From Pseudomonas fluvialis (lineage in GTDB: Bacteria; Pseudomonadota; Gammaproteobacteria; Pseudomonadales; Pseudomonadaceae): a stretch of 64,000 nucleotides of DNA. Location of the stretch: contig NZ_JACHLL010000006.1 of the NCBI RefSeq assembly GCF_014207935.1, forward strand, positions 248,001 to 312,000. The letters are read 5' to 3'. Of this stretch, positions 57,629-64,000 are shown one piece after another. Position 1 is the first letter of the stretch. Every line of letters starts with the position of its first letter. The translations under genes and the position numbers were made by a program. The notes below the pieces were generated by a model, which saw only the letters and a list, made by a program, of their open reading frames with translations, had not been told where the DNA came from and did no database searches.

Positions 57629-57713
57629 TGGTGCGGACGGAGAGACTCGAACTCTCACGCCTTGCGGCGCTGGAACCTAAATCCAGTGTGTCTACCAATT
57701 CCACCACGTCCGC
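57629..57713 (-). tRNA. tRNA-Leu (UAG)
   Basis: An 85-nt class II tRNA with encoded CCA. The acceptor stem GCGGACG pairs with CGTCCGC; the anticodon loop TTTAGGT carries TAG; a long variable arm (GCGCCGCAAGGCGT) is present, as expected for leucine. The third gene of a three-tRNA row. Confidence 0.95.
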
Positions 57714-57767
57714 GGAGGGGGTACTGCAGAAAAGCAAACGCCAGGCTGATGCCTGGCGCTTGGAATA

Positions 57768-57844
57768 TGGGGTGGACGATGGGAATCGAACCCACGACAC
57801 CAGGAGCCACAATCCTGTGCTCTACCAACTGAGCTACGCCCACC
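57768..57844 (-). tRNA. tRNA-His (GUG)
   Basis: A 77-nt tRNA with encoded CCA. The anticodon loop TTGTGGC carries GTG. The acceptor stem has the extra 5' G paired to the discriminator C, the mark of tRNA-His. The middle gene of the three-tRNA row. Confidence 0.95.
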
Positions 57845-57888
57845 ATATTGCATTGCTTGTACCGCACTGCCCGAACCGAAGTACCAGA

Positions 57889-57965
57889 TGGCACGCCCGG
57901 CAGGACTCGAACCTGCGACCATCCGCTTAGAAGGCGGATGCTCTATCCAGCTGAGCTACGGGCGC
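57889..57965 (-). tRNA. tRNA-Arg (UCU)
   Basis: A 77-nt tRNA with encoded CCA. The anticodon loop CTTCTAA carries TCT. The acceptor stem GCGCCCG pairs with CGGGCGT, including one G-T pair. The first gene of the row, with the promoter about 110 bases upstream. Confidence 0.95.
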
Positions 57966-58072
57966 TTATTCATCTGCATTCATTACGGAGCGCAGATCAA
58001 CAGCTCGGCTTATGCAGACTGGCTGCTTCACCGTCTTACCCAGCTAGAGGCTGTGCTCGACAAGCGGGGCGC

Positions 58073-58101
58073 ATGTTATCGATAGCACCCCACCCCGTCA
58101 A
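58073..58101 (-). promoter_or_regulatory. Promoter of the tRNA-Arg-His-Leu operon
   Basis: On the minus strand: TTGACG, 17 bases, TAACAT, followed by a GC-rich stretch GCGCCCCGC at the expected start of transcription. A GC-rich discriminator of this sort is typical of stable-RNA promoters under stringent control. Confidence 0.75.
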
Positions 58102-58234
58102 CCAGAAATTTAAAAAAAGTTCAGCGAGATAAAGGAGTTACAGGAAAAACCGCAGTACGCGCCTTTGCCGACCACGCCGCGCATGCGAGAATGGGACATC
58201 TGTTTTTAATCCTCCTACTGGTTATCCAAGCGTT

Positions 58235-59089
58235 ATGACCGCACAACTGATCGACGGCAAGGCGATCGCCGCCAACCTCCGCCAGCACATTGCCCAACGC
58301 GTTGCCGAACGACGCCAACAGAACCTCCGTGCGCCCGGCCTGGCCGTGATCCTGGTCGGCAGTGACCCCGCCTCCCAGGTCTACGTGTCGCACAAGCGCA
58401 AGGACTGCGAGGAAGTGGGCTTTCACTCCGTGGCACATGACCTGCCAGCTGAAACCAGCCAGCAGGCCCTGCAGGACCTGATCGACCAGCTCAACAATGA
58501 TCCGGCAATCGACGGCATCTTGGTACAACTGCCACTGCCGGCGCACCTCGACGCCTCGCAGCTGCTTGAGCGCATTCGCCCGGACAAGGACGTCGATGGC
58601 TTCCATCCGTTTAACATTGGTCGCCTGGCTCAGCGCATCCCGCTGCTGCGCCCCTGCACACCGAAGGGCATCATGACCCTGCTGGAGTCTACCGGGGTCG
58701 ACCTGCACGGTCAGCACGCCGTGATCGTCGGCGCCTCCAACATCGTTGGCCGCCCGATGGCCTTGGAACTGCTGCTGGCAGGCTGCACCGTTACCGTCAC
58801 TCATCGCTTCACCAAGGACCTGCCGGGCCACCTGGCCAGCGCCGACATCGTTGTCGTTGCCGCCGGCAAGCCTGGACTGGTCAAGGGGGAATGGATCAAA
58901 CCTGGCGCCATCGTCATTGACGTCGGCATCAACCGCCAGGCTGACGGCAAGCTGGTCGGCGACGTGATTTTCGATACAGCCGCCGAACGTGCCGGCTGGA
59001 TAACGCCCGTCCCGGGCGGCGTTGGTCCAATGACACGCGCCTGCCTGCTGGAAAACACTCTCTACGCCGCCGAACAGCTTCACTCTTAA
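58235..59089 (+). CDS. folD: Bifunctional methylene-THF dehydrogenase / cyclohydrolase
   Basis: The 284-residue enzyme interconverts 5,10-methylene-, methenyl- and 10-formyl-tetrahydrofolate. Start M-T-A-Q-L-I-D-G-K; the catalytic Lys is in Y-V-S-H-K-R-K, and the family signatures G-I-L-V-Q-L-P-L-P and [10 protein letters not shown] are present. The NADP site shows G-A-S-N-I-V-G-R-P. It is divergent from the tRNA operon and ends with a terminator. Confidence 0.97.
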   Translation: MTAQLIDGKAIAANLRQHIAQRVAERRQQNLRAPGLAVILVGSDPASQVYVSHKRKDCEEVGFHSVAHDLPAETSQQALQDLIDQLNNDPAIDGILVQLPLPAHLDASQLLERIRPDKDVDGFHPFNIGRLAQRIPLLRPCTPKGIMTLLESTGVDLHGQHAVIVGASNIVGRPMALELLLAGCTVTVTHRFTKDLPGHLASADIVVVAAGKPGLVKGEWIKPGAIVIDVGINRQADGKLVGDVIFDTAAERAGWITPVPGGVGPMTRACLLENTLYAAEQLHS

Positions 59090-59104
59090 GCACAAATGCC
59101 AGAC

Positions 59105-59137
59105 AAACCCCGACCACATTGTGCTCGGGGTTTTTTT
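59105..59137 (+). terminator. Terminator of folD
   Basis: AACCCCGA and its complement form the stem around a loop containing CCACATTGTGC, followed by seven T. Confidence 0.85.
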
Positions 59138-59306
59138 GTACCTATTTCTGGCGATTGCTACATAAGCGTAACAACCACCATCCAAGCCCCCTACATACAC
59201 GGCCGCCAATCCTATTTTCCACCAAACCCTCTTTACTCGATAAATATCGGTATTATACTCATGGAAAGGCAAGAATCGCCTGCCACCCGCTGCTGGAGTT
59301 CGCAGA

Positions 59307-61016
59307 ATGATCGAAGTTACCGAGGTATCCATCGCCGAGCTACGCGCCGCACTCGAGTCCGGACGCACCAGCGCCGTCGAACTGGTCAAGGCCTATCTGG
59401 CGCGCATCGATGCTTATGATGGCCCTGACAGCGATACCCACCTGAACGCGGTCGTGGTACGCAACCCTGACGCCCTGAAGGAGGCTGAAGCTTCCGACGC
59501 CCGCCGCGCCCAAGGCCAAACCTTGAGCCCACTGGACGGCATTCCCTACACGGCCAAGGACAGCTATCTGGTCAAAGGCCTGACCGCAGCGTCTGGAAGC
59601 CCCGCCTTCAAGAATCTGGTCGCCCAGCATGACGCCTTTACCATCGAGCGCCTGCGCGCCGCCGGCGCCATCTGCCTGGGCAAGACCAATATGCCCCCCA
59701 TGGCCAACGGCGGTATGCAGCGAGGGATCTATGGGCGCGCCGAAAGCCCATACAACGCTAAGTTCCTGACAGCGCCATTTGCTTCCGGCTCCTCAAATGG
59801 CGCCGGCACAGCCACAGCCGCCAGCTTCGCCGCCTTCGGCCTCGCCGAGGAAACCTGGTCCAGCGGCCGCGGCCCGGCCTCCAACAACGGCCTGTGCGCC
59901 TACACCCCGTCGCGCGGGGTGATCTCGGTGCGCGGTAACTGGCCACTGACGCCGACCATGGACGTGGTGGTGCCCTACGCCCGCACCATGACAGATCTGC
60001 TCGAAGTCCTCGACGTGGTGGTTGCTGACGATCCGGCTACCCGCGGCGACCTCTGGCGTCTGCAACCCTGGGTGCCGATTCCGAAAGCCTCGCAGGTACG
60101 TCCGGCGTCCTATTTAGAGCTCGCCAGCAAGGCGGAAACCCTCAAGGGCAAGCGTCTGGGCGTACCGCGCATGTTCATCAACAAGGACGAATTGGCCGGC
60201 ACCAGCGAGAATCCCGGCATCGGCGGCCCGACCGGCCAGCGCATCCACACCCGCCCCAGCGTGATTACCCTCTGGGAAACGGCACGCCAGGCGCTTGAGG
60301 CGGCCGGCGCCGAGGTCGTTGAGGTCGACTTCCCCCTGGTTTCCAACTGCGAGGGCGACCGTCCCGGTGCGCCGACCGTGTTCAACCGCGGCATAGTCAG
60401 CCCCGAGTTCCTCCATGACGAGCTCTGGGAGCTGTCAGGCTGGGCCTTCGACGAGTTCCTCCAGGCCAACGGCGATCCAGAGCTCAATCGCCTGATCGAC
60501 GTCGACGGCCCGCAGATATTCCCACACGACCCGGGAACCCTGCCCAACCGCGAGGGTGACCTTGCCGCCGGCATGGATGAGTACGTCAAGATGGCTAAGC
60601 GCGGCATCAAGCCATGGAACGAAATCGCAACTCTGCCTGACGGTCTTCGCGGCCTCGAGAAAACCCGCAAGCTCGATCTGGAGGACTGGATGAACGAACT
60701 ACAACTCGACGCGGTCCTCTTCCCGACAGTCGCCGACGTCGGCCCGGCAGATGCCGATATAAATCCGGCCTCAGCCGATATCGCCTGGAGCAACGGCATC
60801 TGGGTTGCCAATGGCAATCTGGCCATCCGTCATCTCGGCGTGCCAACCGTCACAGTTCCGATGGGCGTGATGGCTGATATCGGCATGCCGGTGGGCCTGA
60901 CCTTTGCCGGGCGCGCGTACACCGACAACGAATTACTGAGCCTGGCCAGCGCCTTCGAATCGATCGGATCGAAGCGTCAGATTCCACCACGCACCCCTCC
61001 GCTCTCCGGCAACTAA
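59307..61016 (+). CDS. Amidase signature family hydrolase
   Basis: The 569-residue protein is an amidase-signature enzyme with the Ser-cisSer-Lys triad: Lys84 in P-Y-T-A-K-D, cis-Ser162 in S-G-S-S-N-G and nucleophile Ser186 in T-W-S-S-G-R-G-P-A, the last two 24 residues apart as in characterised members. The usual G-G before the nucleophile is W-S here, a divergent signature. The substrate is unknown; amides, carbamates or nitrile-derived amides are options. It has no signal peptide. It sits between folD and cysS, which I recall as adjacent in P. aeruginosa, and the 217-base region upstream is AT-rich, hinting at insertion. Confidence 0.85.
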   Translation: MIEVTEVSIAELRAALESGRTSAVELVKAYLARIDAYDGPDSDTHLNAVVVRNPDALKEAEASDARRAQGQTLSPLDGIPYTAKDSYLVKGLTAASGSPAFKNLVAQHDAFTIERLRAAGAICLGKTNMPPMANGGMQRGIYGRAESPYNAKFLTAPFASGSSNGAGTATAASFAAFGLAEETWSSGRGPASNNGLCAYTPSRGVISVRGNWPLTPTMDVVVPYARTMTDLLEVLDVVVADDPATRGDLWRLQPWVPIPKASQVRPASYLELASKAETLKGKRLGVPRMFINKDELAGTSENPGIGGPTGQRIHTRPSVITLWETARQALEAAGAEVVEVDFPLVSNCEGDRPGAPTVFNRGIVSPEFLHDELWELSGWAFDEFLQANGDPELNRLIDVDGPQIFPHDPGTLPNREGDLAAGMDEYVKMAKRGIKPWNEIATLPDGLRGLEKTRKLDLEDWMNELQLDAVLFPTVADVGPADADINPASADIAWSNGIWVANGNLAIRHLGVPTVTVPMGVMADIGMPVGLTFAGRAYTDNELLSLASAFESIGSKRQIPPRTPPLSGN

Positions 61017-61024
61017 GCGCCGAC

Positions 61025-61054
61025 AAAAAAGCCGCTCAATTGAGCGGCTTTTTT
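61025..61054. terminator. Bidirectional terminator between amidase and cysS
   Basis: A perfect palindrome: AAAAAAGCCGCTCAA facing its exact complement, with six A and six T at the ends. It serves both converging genes. Confidence 0.92.
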
Positions 61055-61068
61055 CGTTACAACAGGAG

Positions 61069-62454
61069 CTAGTCAGCCAGACGCCAGGTGGTGCCACCCT
61101 TACTGTCTTCGAGTACCACGCCCATGGCGTTGAGCTGGTCACGGATGCGGTCGCTTTCGGCCCAGTTCTTGTCGGCACGGGCCTGCAGGCGTGCGGCGAT
61201 CAGGGCTTCGACCGCGGCGGCATCGACCTTGCCGGCGGCGCCGGCCTGGAGGAAGTCATCCGGCTCCAGCTGCAGCACGCCGAGCACCCCGGCCAGTTGC
61301 TTGAGCTGCGCGGCCAGGCCGGCGGCGGCCTGTTCATCCGACTCGCGCAGGCGGTTGACCTCGCGGATCATCTCGAACAGTACCGCGCAGGCTTCCGGCG
61401 AGTTGAAGTCGTCGTCCATCGCCGCGCCGAAGCGTTCGACGAAGGCTTCGCCACCGGCAGGCGCCACTTCCGGCAGGCCTTTCAGACCGTTGTAGAAGCG
61501 CTCCAGGGCGCCCTTGGCTTCCTTGAGGCTGTCTTCGGAGTAGTTGATCGGGCTGCGGTAGTGGCTGGATACCAGCAGGTAGCGCACCACTTCCGGGTGG
61601 TACTTCTCCAGTACCTCGCGAATGGTGAAGAAGTTGCCCAGGCTCTTGGACATCTTCTCGCCGTCCACGCGCACCGCGCCGGCGTGCATCCAGGCGTTGG
61701 CGTAGAGCTTGCCGGTGGCCGCCTCGCTCTGCGCGATCTCGTTCTCGTGGTGCGGAAACACCAGGTCCGGGCCGCCGCCGTGAATGTCGAAGGTCTCGCC
61801 CAGGCAGCAGGTGGACATCACCGAGCACTCGATGTGCCAGCCCGGCCGGCCCTTGCCCCAGGGCGAGTCCCAGCTCGGCTCGCCCGGCTTGGCGCCTTTC
61901 CACAGCACGAAGTCCAGCGGGTCTTCCTTGATCTCGTCGACCTCGATGCGCGCGCCGATCTTCAGCTCGTCGATCTTGCGCCGGGACAGCTTGCCGTAGC
62001 CCTCGAACTTGGTGACGCGGTAGTACACGTCGCCATTGCCTGGGGCGTAGGCAAAGCCCTTGTCGATCAGGGTCTGGATCATCTGGTGCATGCCGGCGAT
62101 ATGCCCGGTGGCGCGCGGCTCGATGTCCGGGCGCAGCACGGACAGACGCGCCTCGTCCTCGTGCATGGCGGCGATCATGCGCTCGACCAGCGCCTCGAAC
62201 GGCTCGCCGTTCTCGTTGGCGCGCTTGATGATCTTGTCGTCGATGTCGGTGATGTTGCGCACATAGGTCACCTCATAACCGCGCTGACGCAGCCAGCGGG
62301 TGACCACGTCGAAGGCCACCATCACCCGCGCATGGCCGATGTGGCAGAAGTCGTACACGGTCATGCCGCACACGTACATGCGCACGCTGTTGCCTTGCAG
62401 CGGCTTGAAGGCGTCCTTGGTCTTGCTCAGGGTGTTGTAAATGCTCAGTGCCAT
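61069..62454 (-). CDS. cysS: Cysteinyl-tRNA synthetase
   Basis: The 461-residue class I synthetase charges tRNA-Cys. Zinc-ligand Cys29 is in Y-V-C-G-M, the nucleotide motif is H-I-G-H-A-R (residues 38-41) and the second class I motif is K-M-S-K-S-L-G-N. The C-terminal anticodon domain ends T-T-W-R-L-A-D. It starts immediately after the glnS stop, so the two synthetases are co-transcribed, as in other pseudomonads. Confidence 0.97.
   Translation of the reverse strand: MALSIYNTLSKTKDAFKPLQGNSVRMYVCGMTVYDFCHIGHARVMVAFDVVTRWLRQRGYEVTYVRNITDIDDKIIKRANENGEPFEALVERMIAAMHEDEARLSVLRPDIEPRATGHIAGMHQMIQTLIDKGFAYAPGNGDVYYRVTKFEGYGKLSRRKIDELKIGARIEVDEIKEDPLDFVLWKGAKPGEPSWDSPWGKGRPGWHIECSVMSTCCLGETFDIHGGGPDLVFPHHENEIAQSEAATGKLYANAWMHAGAVRVDGEKMSKSLGNFFTIREVLEKYHPEVVRYLLVSSHYRSPINYSEDSLKEAKGALERFYNGLKGLPEVAPAGGEAFVERFGAAMDDDFNSPEACAVLFEMIREVNRLRESDEQAAAGLAAQLKQLAGVLGVLQLEPDDFLQAGAAGKVDAAAVEALIAARLQARADKNWAESDRIRDQLNAMGVVLEDSKGGTTWRLAD

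Positions 62455-64000
<1,546 letters not shown>

Overview
This window looks like core chromosome from a Pseudomonas-type gammaproteobacterium. It is GC-rich and densely packed, and almost every protein reads as a familiar Pseudomonas core protein. From cysI to glnS the gene order follows what I remember of P. aeruginosa PAO1, roughly PA1838 down to PA1794: cysI-DUF934, acuI, sohB, SCP2, phosphotransferase-SDR, nudC-fimL, ldcA, dnaQ-rnhA-methyltransferase, gloB, mltD, a Yej-type peptide ABC operon, fabI, ppiD, hupB, lon, clpX, clpP, tig, tRNAs, folD, cysS, glnS. That comparison is from memory. The species cannot be fixed from this window.

Layout. 1-20.3 kb is a more variable stretch. It holds the 5' end of a formate-dehydrogenase-like molybdoenzyme with a probable Anr/FNR box, an MscS channel, a flavin reductase, a complete muxABC-opmB RND efflux operon, tpx, a GNAT acetyltransferase, xthA, a PstS/OmpA hybrid protein, an AraC regulator, a secreted lipase with its foldase, a DUF2970 protein and an orphan periplasmic binding protein. 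20.3-32 kb carries sulfite reductase with a DUF934 partner, acuI, sohB, a histidine phosphatase, SCP2, a phosphotransferase/SDR pair, a TauE-type exporter, nudC and the type IV pilus regulator fimL. 32-48 kb carries the lysine decarboxylase ldcA, the dnaQ-rnhA cluster, gloB, mltD, an HDOD protein and a five-gene peptide ABC operon with two tandem binding proteins. 48-64 kb carries fabI, the protein-quality-control block ppiD-hupB-lon-clpX-clpP-tig, four tRNA genes (Asp, Leu, His, Arg), folD, a probably inserted amidase, cysS and the truncated glnS.

Regulatory signals that can be read directly: heat-shock (sigma-32-type) promoters upstream of lon and clpX, each with a 15-nt spacer; sigma-70 promoters for hupB, the three-tRNA operon, tig and the phosphatase gene; a strong unexplained inverted repeat upstream of fimL; paired palindromes upstream of muxA; and many Rho-independent terminators. 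One terminator sits between the lipase and foldase genes.

I found no CRISPR array, insertion sequence, prophage or defence island, and no clearly new multi-gene system. The best leads are small: a divergent lipase/foldase pair, a 37-residue single-span protein, a translationally coupled CysI/DUF934 pair, the palindromes near fimL and muxA, and an amidase with an unusual signature inserted between folD and cysS.
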